In this document: positions 56,925 through 64,000 of the stretch, piece by piece
How the letters are laid out: the number at the start of each line of letters is the position of its first letter
How positions within the stretch are numbered: the first letter of the stretch is position 1
Assembly (NCBI GenBank): GCA_016712865.1
Contig: JADJQH010000002.1
Location: 1,302,001 to 1,366,000, forward strand
Reading direction: 5' to 3'
Length of the DNA: 64,000 bases
Source: Dokdonella sp.
GTDB lineage: Bacteria; Pseudomonadota; Gammaproteobacteria; Xanthomonadales; Rhodanobacteraceae
Made by a program: the position numbers and the translations under genes
The notes under the pieces: generated by a model
Seen by the model: only the letters and a program-made list of their open reading frames with translations
Database searches by the model: none
Told to the model about the DNA's origin: nothing

Positions 56925-58520
56925 TCACGCCATCGCGCCGGTGGCGCGCTTGCGTGAACCGGCAATGGCCTCGGCAACCCACTCGCCACTTTCCACTCCG
57001 CCTTCCATGAAGCCCTGGTTGTCCAGCGCGCAATGCTCGCCGGCAAAATGCAGGTTGCCCACGGCTTCGCCGGGCGCACCACGCACGCTCGTCCATTGCC
57101 CGGGGCGATAGCAGGCATAGCTGCCCAGAGTCCACGGATGCGTTGGCCAATGCATGCGCGCCTGCTTCATGCCATCGCGTGCCGCCGACAGCCCGGGGAA
57201 GATGGCATCGAGTTCACGCGCCGCCTTGTCGGCCTGCATCATCGCGCTGCCCTCGCCGATCTCGACGCCATGCTTGCCGCCGACGAAATTGGTGAGGATG
57301 CCGGCCGTGCCCGCCTGCATGCGGCTGGTTTCCCAGGTGGTCTGCAGCGGCAGGTCACTGAAGCTGCTGGCGGAGCTGGCATGCCGCGTGCGCCAGATGC
57401 GTTCGTTGAAGCCGATCATCAGTTTGGCATTGGTGCCGTAACCGAGCTCATGGATGGCGCGACGCTTCACCTCGGGAAGCTCAACATCCATGCGCACGCG
57501 GCGCAGGGTGGTGAATGGCAGGGCCAGCACCACGCGTGAGGCATTCACCTCGAAGGCCGAAGAACCACGCTTGAAACCCAGGCGATAGCCGCCGCCTGCG
57601 GACTGGCTGATCGCTTCCAGCACCGCATCGGTTTCAATGGCATTGCCGAGCTTGGCTGCCAGCGCCTTGACGATCAGGTCGTTGCCGCCGCGCACGTGGA
57701 AGCGTTCGTCGCTTTCGCCAAAAATGCGGAAGGCCTCGGTGCCCGGATCAATGAAGGTAAGCAGGTTGAGCGCGGATTGCTCGCCACACTCCAGCCCCAT
57801 CTCGGTGGTGTAGGCCACCTCGATCAGCGTGCGCAGCCAACCCGAAGCCCCGTTGCGATCCAGCCACTGGCTGATCGACTCGCGATCCAGCGTCTCGCAG
57901 CCACCCGGTTGTGCGTAGGTGATCTGACCCTCGGGCAAGGTATCCGCATCGCGCGCAATGGCCTGGGCCAGCGGGGCAAAGTCGCGCAGGATTTCGGCTT
58001 CGTCGTGGCGTCGGCCTTCGGCAAACCAGACATCGCCAAAGGCGTGCGTGGGGTCTTCACTCAAGTCATCCAGCGCAATACCCAGTTCCGCCGCCAACGC
58101 GCGGATGCGCACATGGCCGGTGTCGATCAATTCACCGCCAAGCTCACACACCTGGCCATCGGCAAAGTGGTTGGTCAGGCTCAGCATGCGCCCGCCGATG
58201 CGGTTCTGCGCCTCGTACAGGCGCACCGGGATGCCCGCCTGACGCAAGCGCCAGGCGCAGGTCAGCCCGGCGATGCCGGCGCCCACGACGACGACATCCC
58301 CACCGCCCTTGTCGGATTGCATGGGCACGCGCGCGCACGCGCCCAGCAGCAGCGCCGAAGCCGCCGTTGCCGATTGCTGGAGAAACCGTCGGCGTGACGA
58401 ACCCCGACGCAGTTCCTTTTCCCGCATCACCGCTTCCGCAAGCGGCTCGCCAGTGGATTGCGCCACCCGCGCAATGGCTGCCGAGCGACGCAACAGGTTC
58501 ACCAGATGAGTACGCGCCAT
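56925..58520 (-). CDS. Tat-exported flavin-containing amine oxidase
   Basis: 531-aa FAD-dependent oxidoreductase of the monoamine oxidase family. A twin-arginine signal (SSRRRFLQQSATAASALLLGAC, RRR at 43-45) is preceded by an unusually long N-region, and Cys62 makes a possible lipobox. The FAD site is VVVVGAGIAGLTCAWRL with YEAQNRIGGR. The C-terminal NLHFAGEHCALDNQGFMEGG is typical of the family. Substrate is unknown. An internal ATG at 58427 (MREKELRRG) would give a standard Tat N-region and is a credible alternative start. Confidence 0.88.
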   Translation of the reverse strand: MARTHLVNLLRRSAAIARVAQSTGEPLAEAVMREKELRRGSSRRRFLQQSATAASALLLGACARVPMQSDKGGGDVVVVGAGIAGLTCAWRLRQAGIPVRLYEAQNRIGGRMLSLTNHFADGQVCELGGELIDTGHVRIRALAAELGIALDDLSEDPTHAFGDVWFAEGRRHDEAEILRDFAPLAQAIARDADTLPEGQITYAQPGGCETLDRESISQWLDRNGASGWLRTLIEVAYTTEMGLECGEQSALNLLTFIDPGTEAFRIFGESDERFHVRGGNDLIVKALAAKLGNAIETDAVLEAISQSAGGGYRLGFKRGSSAFEVNASRVVLALPFTTLRRVRMDVELPEVKRRAIHELGYGTNAKLMIGFNERIWRTRHASSASSFSDLPLQTTWETSRMQAGTAGILTNFVGGKHGVEIGEGSAMMQADKAARELDAIFPGLSAARDGMKQARMHWPTHPWTLGSYACYRPGQWTSVRGAPGEAVGNLHFAGEHCALDNQGFMEGGVESGEWVAEAIAGSRKRATGAMA

Positions 58521-58603
58521 GCTTCTTTCCTCCCAAGGCCGTCGATTGCGACGAGGTAAAGACTAACCCGAAGCGCAGACGGCGGTAGCGCTCTTGGCCA
58601 TGC

Positions 58604-58769
58604 TAGGAGCCTGCGCGGCAGAAGCCATCCGGCTGCAACGTCGCTGCCATCGATTGATTGGATCAATCGTCAGGCTTGCATAGTGCCCGCTATGCGCACC
58701 CTCCGATTGATCCACTGAATCGCGTCAGCGCCGTTTCGCTTCGAATTCATTCTGCCGCGCAGGCTCCTG
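58604..58769. repeat. 166-bp terminal-inverted-repeat element, copy 2
   Basis: Same length and orientation as copy 1 at 21880-22045 and about 93% identical. The 20-bp ends are conserved except for the last base. It sits in the 352-bp intergenic region between the amine oxidase and lipoprotein genes and does not enter a gene. Confidence 0.85.
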
Positions 58770-58872
58770 GCCAGAGATTTCAGCGCGTGGCCCCTGCGCG
58801 TGGGTTTGTCCGTGTTAGCGAATGACAGCAGCCATTGTGGCGGCTGGCTTTCCTTTCACGGAGCCATCACCC

Positions 58873-59802
58873 ATGAAACATGCAACGCTCGGATTGGCCT
58901 TGCTTGCCCTGCTGGCAAGCTCTGCATGCAGTCAGGCGCAAACCTCGCCGGAAGCCTTGGCCAAGGCGGTGCAAGGCGCATTCTCCAAAGGCGATTTCGA
59001 AGCAGCGCGCAAACTGGCCGATATCGATCTGGCTCCCGCGCAGCTGCACTTCTTCTATTTCGACGCGGTGCGCGAATGTGCCAGCGAAGCCGTGTGCAGC
59101 ACCAGCACCGCCGCCGCAGACGAGGAATTGATCACCCGCCTGAAGGAGCAGGCTGCGCAAATCAATGCCGAGGCGCCAAAAGTCGAGGGCACCATCAGGA
59201 TCGAGATGAAGGCGAAGGACGGCTCCAGCTCGGGCAAGATGGAAATGCCCTACGCCAGGATCGGCAATGACTACAAGCTGGTCAGCATTGCCTATTCGCC
59301 GGCTGAAATCGCCAGGCTGAAAGCCACCAGCAACGAATCACTGGTCAAGGAGTTCTTCGGCAAGGGCATACGCGACAGCCAGGGCGAGTTGCGCACCGAT
59401 TGGGAAAAAGCGGCAACCAAGCTGCCGGCCGATGGCGGTGCCGTGGGCAAGGCATTCACCGAGCAAACCCGCAAGATGGCCGCAGCGGTGGACGCAAAGG
59501 ATCCGGATGCGGCCATGAGCTCTGGCAGCCAGATGGCGCAGATTGTCTATCGCGACAAGGATTTCGAAGGAAACACGATTCCACTGACCCAACGCCAGGC
59601 CAAGCTCAAGGTGCAGGCCCTGCGCATGCTGCGCGACGTGAAGGTCAGTGGCGGCTACCAGTTCGAGGATGCCGCGGTGTTGCTGATCGAAGCGCGCGAC
59701 GGCATCGGCTGGACTGTGCATGGCCCGATCCTGCTGGTGCAGGAAGGCGAAAACTGGGACAAGGCCGGCGACAACCTGGTCAGCGTCCCGGCTGCGAAAT
59801 AG
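58873..59802 (+). CDS. Hypothetical lipoprotein
   Basis: 309-aa precursor with a short signal peptide ending in a lipobox-like ASSAC (Cys19). The remainder is a hydrophilic Ala/Lys/Asp-rich alpha/beta protein. No known domain is recognised. The ATG at 58873 has GGAG about 10 bases upstream, and the frame further upstream is not signal-like. Codon usage matches the neighbours. Confidence 0.75.
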   Translation: MKHATLGLALLALLASSACSQAQTSPEALAKAVQGAFSKGDFEAARKLADIDLAPAQLHFFYFDAVRECASEAVCSTSTAAADEELITRLKEQAAQINAEAPKVEGTIRIEMKAKDGSSSGKMEMPYARIGNDYKLVSIAYSPAEIARLKATSNESLVKEFFGKGIRDSQGELRTDWEKAATKLPADGGAVGKAFTEQTRKMAAAVDAKDPDAAMSSGSQMAQIVYRDKDFEGNTIPLTQRQAKLKVQALRMLRDVKVSGGYQFEDAAVLLIEARDGIGWTVHGPILLVQEGENWDKAGDNLVSVPAAK

Positions 59803-59833
59803 GGTGACGGGTGGCGCGCCTGGTACAGATTCC

Positions 59834-59960
59834 GCCTCTCCCTCCAGCGGGAGAGGCCGACGCGTAGCGGCGGGTGAGGTTGGCGCTTCGTCTTGCTGAC
59901 CACCCTCACCCCAGCCCTCTCCTTCATGCCCTTTTGGGTACGCCAGCGGGAGAGGGAGAC
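59834..59960. repeat. Intergenic palindromic repeat of the GGGAGAGG type
   Basis: A 9-bp perfect inverted repeat GCCTCTCCC/GGGAGAGGC (59834-59857) is followed by GGGTGAGG (about 59872) and its complement CCTCACCC (about 59904), then another CCCTCTCC/GGGAGAGGG pair. This layout is familiar from dispersed repeats of Xanthomonadales genomes. No gene. Confidence 0.65.
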
Positions 59961-60079
59961 AAGAAGATCCCCGATCCCCAATTCCGCAGCACCGTGGCCC
60001 CTCCTGTCGCCGCCTTCCGTGATTGCAAACAAGGCCCCTGTTTCATCCAGGGTTCGAACGGTCCAACCGGAGTTTTGCC

Positions 60080-60802
60080 ATGCGCAACTTTGCCAAATCC
60101 ACCATTTCCCGCACGACCCGTCTGTGCTCAGCATTGCTGGCTGGCCTTGCCTTCGCCGCACCCGTGGTGCAGGCCCGCGAACACCTGGGGCCGATCGACA
60201 ACCTGCTGCTCAAGAATCCCTATGCCAATCCGGCGGGGGCATTTTTCGGTCGCGGAGTCGTGGCCGGTGATGTCGACAACGACGGCATCGATGACCTGAT
60301 CGTGTCGGAGAACGGAGGTGATCGTCTGCGCGCATTGCTCGGCAATCCGTTCGATGTGGGTTCCGACCCGCTGTTCCCGTTCTCCCCGAGCACCGTGAGC
60401 ATGCCCAATCACGGCTATGTCATGGCGGCCGGCGACTTCGATGGCGACGATCGTGACGAAATTGCCGTGGCCTATCCCAACTCCAGCGTGGGCGGCGAAT
60501 CCGGTGCGGGAAAAGTGTATGTGATGAACCGTCGTCCGGCCGATGGCGAATGGGAAGTGCAGTCCACCATCCAGGCCGGCGGTGCCTATCCGGGTGCAGT
60601 GCAGGCTCAGGCCAACCTTGGCAACAGCCTTGCCTCGGGCGATTTCGATGACGACGGTTATGACGACCTCGCCATCGGCATGCGCGGCCAGGTCGTGGGT
60701 GGTTTCGAAAATGCGGGTGCGGTGATGGTGGTTTACGGGGGATTCTTGGCGTCAACGGCAGCTACGGTGCGGAAATCTTCGACCGCGACAGCGACGGCCT
60801 GA
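60080..60802 (+). CDS. FG-GAP/VCBS repeat exported protein, N-terminal part (frameshifted)
   Basis: Signal peptide (cleavage near VVQA), then integrin-like FG-GAP blades with calcium-type loops: GDVDNDGIDDLIV, GDFDGDDRDEIAV, GDFDDDGYDDLAI. The protein-like sequence ends at VMVVYGG (about 60739). The last 20 codons (FLASTAATVRKSS...) are out of frame with the continuing gene. One missing base in the G-run at 60737-60741 (five present, six expected) would restore one reading frame to 61647. Function is unknown; such propellers are usually extracellular adhesion or carbohydrate-binding modules. Confidence 0.8.
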   Translation: MRNFAKSTISRTTRLCSALLAGLAFAAPVVQAREHLGPIDNLLLKNPYANPAGAFFGRGVVAGDVDNDGIDDLIVSENGGDRLRALLGNPFDVGSDPLFPFSPSTVSMPNHGYVMAAGDFDGDDRDEIAVAYPNSSVGGESGAGKVYVMNRRPADGEWEVQSTIQAGGAYPGAVQAQANLGNSLASGDFDDDGYDDLAIGMRGQVVGGFENAGAVMVVYGGFLASTAATVRKSSTATATA

Positions 60803-61647
60803 CCTTCTCGCCGCGGATTAATGATTACTACGGTTGGGCACTGACCACCGGCGATTTCGATGCCGACGGTGACGCCGACCTTGCCATCGGCATTACGGGT
60901 GCCACCTGCCCGAACGGAACCGATCGCGGTGGCGGCGTCGTCGTGCTGAACGGAACCACGACCAGCACGGGCCTTACAACCACTGGTTCGAAGATCTGGC
61001 GTCCCGGCACCCAGGGCATTGGTGGCGATTGTGCAACGTCCGACAACTTTGGCGGCGCCCTGGCCACTGGCGAGTTCGGCGACCGCGATTTCCTCGAAAC
61101 CAACTACGCCGACCTCGCCATTGGCGCGAATGGCACCAATGGTGATCAGGGAGCGGTGCATGTGATTTACGGCACGGCCAGCGGGCTGGATGCCGCCGGC
61201 AACGAGTTCATCCTGCCGCCCGCGCTGCCCGGTGTGATCACGGACGCCGGCCGCTTCGGAGTGGTTCTGAGAGCTGGCCGGCTGGGCTACGAGTGTGATG
61301 GCCTGAACTGCAGCGGTGACAGCCTGGCAATCGGGGCACCGTTTGCGGTGGTCAACGGGGTCGACAATGCCGGCGCGGTGTGGGTGATCGATTCCGGCAG
61401 CGACAGCGAAGGACTGCTGGTTTCCACGGCCTACCCGATCCTGCCGCTGGCGCCATTGCGCATCGATGGACCGCACGAGAACGACCAGTTCGGCAACGAC
61501 CTCGCCATCGGCGACTTCAACGGCGACGGTCGCGATGACCTTGCCGTTGGCGCCTATCTCTACGACGATGGTGTCGACACCGATTCGGGTGCGGTGCAGG
61601 TGCTGTACCAGACCGACATCCTGTTCAAGGACGGATTTGACGATTAG
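60742..61647 (+). CDS. FG-GAP/VCBS repeat protein, C-terminal part (frameshifted)
   Basis: Continuation of the upstream gene in the next frame. It begins ILGVNGSYGAEIFDRDSDGL and has further blades GDFDADGDADLAI, and GDFNGDGRDDLAVGAYLYDD near the end. There is no credible start codon of its own; the first internal ATG (60943) is inside a blade. The protein ends ILFKDGFDD, a short terminal motif I associate with exported proteins of this bacterial group. The full product would be about 520 residues. Confidence 0.75.
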   Translation: MLGVNGSYGAEIFDRDSDGLTFSPRINDYYGWALTTGDFDADGDADLAIGITGATCPNGTDRGGGVVVLNGTTTSTGLTTTGSKIWRPGTQGIGGDCATSDNFGGALATGEFGDRDFLETNYADLAIGANGTNGDQGAVHVIYGTASGLDAAGNEFILPPALPGVITDAGRFGVVLRAGRLGYECDGLNCSGDSLAIGAPFAVVNGVDNAGAVWVIDSGSDSEGLLVSTAYPILPLAPLRIDGPHENDQFGNDLAIGDFNGDGRDDLAVGAYLYDDGVDTDSGAVQVLYQTDILFKDGFDD

Positions 61648-62025
61648 GACGTTGCCGATGTGTCCCGCAGCGGCTCCACACCCTGGAAGTTGCCGAATCG
61701 AGCGGAGCAAGCTCCGCTCTACGGGATTCGATGTTGGACTCTTGTAGAGCGGAGCTTGCTCCGCTGCCCTCAATCACGCGCTTGTAGAGCGGAGCTTGCT
61801 CCGCTGCCTTCGTCCGCTTTGCATGACATCGTCGCACCATCGCGGCAAGGATCAGAACTTTCCTGGCCGCATCCCACGCACGCTTTCACCGTTCCGCCGG
61901 ATGCGGAGCGGTCGGTCGGGGAGGACCGACATGACGCACGCACCGCAAGCCGGATCAGGGAAAGGTCCGGCGCGGCGTCAGGTTTTCAACGGCGTTTCCT
62001 GGCGCAACAGTGTTCGCCACGCCGA
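61648..62025. repeat. 378-bp intergenic region with three REP-like palindromes
   Basis: Three palindromes of AGCGGAGC-N2-GCTCCGCT lie at 61701-61718, 61748-61765 and 61788-61805. The last two are direct copies of a 28-bp unit (CTTGTAGAGCGGAGCTTGCT and onward) 40 bp apart; the first is in opposite orientation. The remaining bases to 62025 show no gene. The neighbouring genes are convergent. Confidence 0.75.
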
Positions 62026-64000
62026 TCAACGGATAGCAGGCATTCGCTTGATGCGCTGGCTCAGGTTTGCTGCCATGCGCCGCTCGCGCTCGCGGTCCAG
62101 GCCCTTGCCCTGCAATGAGGGCAACGCGGCATCGATGTCCCGCTGCGCACCCATTGCTTCGCCTGCGTCCAGTCGCAATTCCGCCCGCACCAGCAAGGCC
62201 ACTCCCGTGTCCGCCGTGCCTGCATCGGCTTTTTCGATGACCGGGTAGGCCTGCTCAATCAGGGTGCCAGCCTCCATGCGGCTGTCGGCATCACCGATGG
62301 CCAGCAGGCTGCGCGCCAGGGCAACCCGCATGCGCGCCACTTCCGGATGCTGCTCGCCATAGGTTTGGATCTGCACCTTGAGGCAGTGGCGAAACGGTGC
62401 GATGGAATCCTCGAATCGCCGCTGGCGCCAACGCAAGTAACCCACAGTTCCGCTCAGGTAGCCACTTTCGTAGGAGTCCGGCTGGCCCATGCCTGCAAAC
62501 GCGCGGCTGGCTTCCTTTGCCAGGGTGTCGGCTTCAACCAGTTGGCCGTCCTGGCCCAGGCTGTCGATCAGCAGCAGCGCGGTCAGCCAGGTGAACGTGC
62601 TCTCGCCAGTGGCCTTGCGGAAAACGTCCATCGATTTGCGGAAGCGTTCGCTGGCCAACGCGTATGCGCCGCGTGCGGATGCCAGCGTGCCGTACACCTG
62701 AAGCATCTGCGCATACTCGCCGCTGCCGGATCCTTGCAGCTTGGCCACGCCCTCGGCAAAAACCTGCTCGGCTTCATCATAACGCTGCATGCGCCTGAGC
62801 AAGTCGCCGTAGCGAATCAGCACACCGGCAATGATGGGGTTGGATGCCGGCAACTGACTGCGCGCAATTCGCACTGCCGCATCCATTTCCGGCAATGCTT
62901 CCGCGTATTTCTGCTGGTAACGCAGGGCATCGGCAATCTGCGTATGCGGCACGATGGCGAGCACATGATCGGGGCCGTTGCGCTGCTCGACAATGCGCAG
63001 TGCGCGGCGGCTGAGCTTGTTGGATTCTTCAAACCTGGACATCTCCACATATTGGCCAGACAGTGCGGTCAGGCGCGGTACCAGTTCGATCGCATCAGGG
63101 CCGTACACAGTGCTGTACACATCGACTCCGTGTTGCAGCAGCTTCAACGACTCGTCGTCATGTCCGATCATCAACTCCAGACGGGCCAGGGCGATCTCGG
63201 CGTCCACCGTGCGCAGGTGATCCGGGCCCAGGCTGGCGCGCAACCGATCCAGTGCGCCACGCAGCAGAGGTTCGGCCTGTTTGGCATCGCCGGACTGCAG
63301 CAACGCGCTCGCATACAGCGCCTGCGCCGTTGCGCTGGCGGCGCTGTCTTCGCCGCTGAGCTGCTTTTGTTGGTCCCATGCGCGTTTCAGCGTGACCACC
63401 GCTGCCGCCCGATCCCCCATGCTGAGCTGGATTTCACCGAGGTCGCGGCGCAATTCGGCTTGCAGGCCGGGATCCGCTCCCATGCTGGCATCCACCTGCT
63501 TCACACCTTCGGCAATCATCTCGCTGGGCTTGCGCCCCTGTGCCTTGGCACGGGAAAACGGGTCCTGTTCGCGGAACAGGGTGAGCAGGAAGTCCTTGAC
63601 CTTCTGCGCGCGCGCAAGCTGCAGCTCGGCCTTGGCGCGTTCGCTGTCTGCGCGCCGCGCCTCATCGCGCGCGACATTGGCCTGCCACAGCGCCGCACCC
63701 AGGCCGCCGAGCAGCGACAGCAGCACCAGCACGCCCGCCGCCACGCCCAGGCGATGGCGTTGCACGAAGCGACGCATCCGGTACCAGCCGGAATCCGCGC
63801 GGGCGCTGATCGGTCTGCCCGCGAGCCACTGGCGCAGATCGCGCGCCAAGGCGGAAGCGGTGGCATAGCGCCGTGCAGGGTCCACCTGCAACGCGGTGGC
63901 CATGATGATGTCCAGATCACCACCGATGCGGCGCGCGAGCCGCGCCGGGTCAATGGCGTCGCCATACAACTCGCGAACTTGCTCCGGCTGCAGGCGTCCG
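62026..64000 (-). CDS. Pkn-type Ser/Thr protein kinase with TPR domain, N-terminus outside the window
   Basis: 658 visible residues. The first 70 are the end of a bacterial Ser/Thr kinase domain (GGDLDIIMATALQVDPARRYATASALARDL, then GRPISAR). One membrane helix follows (about LGVAAGVLVLLSLLGGLGAAL). The remainder is a long array of tetratricopeptide-like repeats (DRAAAVVTLKRAW, KQAEPLLRGALDRLR, DEAEQVFAEGVAKL). The layout suggests an inner-membrane kinase with a TPR sensor or scaffold domain. Catalytic residues lie beyond the edge. Confidence 0.88.
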   Translation of the reverse strand, partial: GRLQPEQVRELYGDAIDPARLARRIGGDLDIIMATALQVDPARRYATASALARDLRQWLAGRPISARADSGWYRMRRFVQRHRLGVAAGVLVLLSLLGGLGAALWQANVARDEARRADSERAKAELQLARAQKVKDFLLTLFREQDPFSRAKAQGRKPSEMIAEGVKQVDASMGADPGLQAELRRDLGEIQLSMGDRAAAVVTLKRAWDQQKQLSGEDSAASATAQALYASALLQSGDAKQAEPLLRGALDRLRASLGPDHLRTVDAEIALARLELMIGHDDESLKLLQHGVDVYSTVYGPDAIELVPRLTALSGQYVEMSRFEESNKLSRRALRIVEQRNGPDHVLAIVPHTQIADALRYQQKYAEALPEMDAAVRIARSQLPASNPIIAGVLIRYGDLLRRMQRYDEAEQVFAEGVAKLQGSGSGEYAQMLQVYGTLASARGAYALASERFRKSMDVFRKATGESTFTWLTALLLIDSLGQDGQLVEADTLAKEASRAFAGMGQPDSYESGYLSGTVGYLRWRQRRFEDSIAPFRHCLKVQIQTYGEQHPEVARMRVALARSLLAIGDADSRMEAGTLIEQAYPVIEKADAGTADTGVALLVRAELRLDAGEAMGAQRDIDAALPSLQGKGLDRERERRMAANLSQRIKRMPAIR

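Noticed and set aside
60943-61647. A separate short FG-GAP gene starting at 60943
   Set aside because: That ATG lies within a propeller blade; the sequence is the continuation of the gene at 60080 after a one-base frameshift.

Overview
The window reads as chromosomal DNA of a GC-rich Gram-negative gammaproteobacterium of the Xanthomonadales/Lysobacterales, most likely a Rhodanobacteraceae relative. The evidence is gene order and family content: a PBP1a gene divergent from pilMNOP, pcm-tolC-waaA, yicC-gmk and rpoZ-spoT-ridA-recG blocks, a Mla lipid-transport locus, BtuB behind a cobalamin riboswitch, and a Pkn-type kinase/TPR protein. I see no phage, transposase, plasmid, CRISPR, rRNA or tRNA genes. 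The accessory character comes from intergenic repeats.

Layout. 1-2547: type IV pilus alignment genes pilP (edge fragment), pilO, pilN, pilM on the minus strand, divergent from mrcA (PBP1a) and a coupled unknown gene. 5923-8795: citrate synthase, ribosomal protein L31 type B, nucleoside hydrolase. 8872-13955: recG, ridA, spoT, rpoZ. 14178-18394: mlaA (+) facing mlaFEDCB (-); an abnormal poly-G tract of about 215 bases sits between mlaE and mlaD. 18482-21868: gmk and yicC (-), then rph, a VOC protein and rdgB (+). 21880-24335: a 166-bp inverted-repeat element fused to the end of a histone-deacetylase-like gene, then hemW and a small zinc-binding protein. 24402-29542: cobalamin riboswitch, btuB, a DUF1631 protein and a PilZ protein. 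29656-37509: TetR regulator, RND efflux adaptor and pump, pcm, tolC. 37626-46670: envelope genes (waaA, lpxL-like acyltransferase, DUF2339/DUF3999 membrane pair, O-antigen ligase, glycosyltransferase, zf-CHCC protein). 47157-53857: Yip1-like membrane protein, YceI, nitroreductase, ELM1-like protein, glnE. 53998-58520: an LTA-synthase-like sulfatase, a 0.9-kb hairpin-repeat array, a Tat-exported flavin amine oxidase. 58604-64000: second copy of the 166-bp element, a lipoprotein, a frameshifted FG-GAP protein, REP-like palindromes, and the 3' part of a Ser/Thr kinase with TPRs.

How they fit together. Much of the window is envelope biology: peptidoglycan (mrcA), phospholipid asymmetry (mla), lipid A/LPS (waaA, lpxL, ligase, glycosyltransferase), pili, efflux (RND plus TolC) and vitamin B12 uptake. 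The remainder is core nucleotide, stringent-response and nitrogen-control housekeeping.

The strongest unexplained signal is the array at 55841-56696. It has nine copies of a hairpin whose loop is identical in eight copies, while the stem differs between subfamilies by paired, compensatory substitutions. That pattern points to a structured RNA or DNA element and not to coding sequence. The poly-G tract is the strongest sign of a sequence artefact. All calls rest on reading the sequence; no database search was run.
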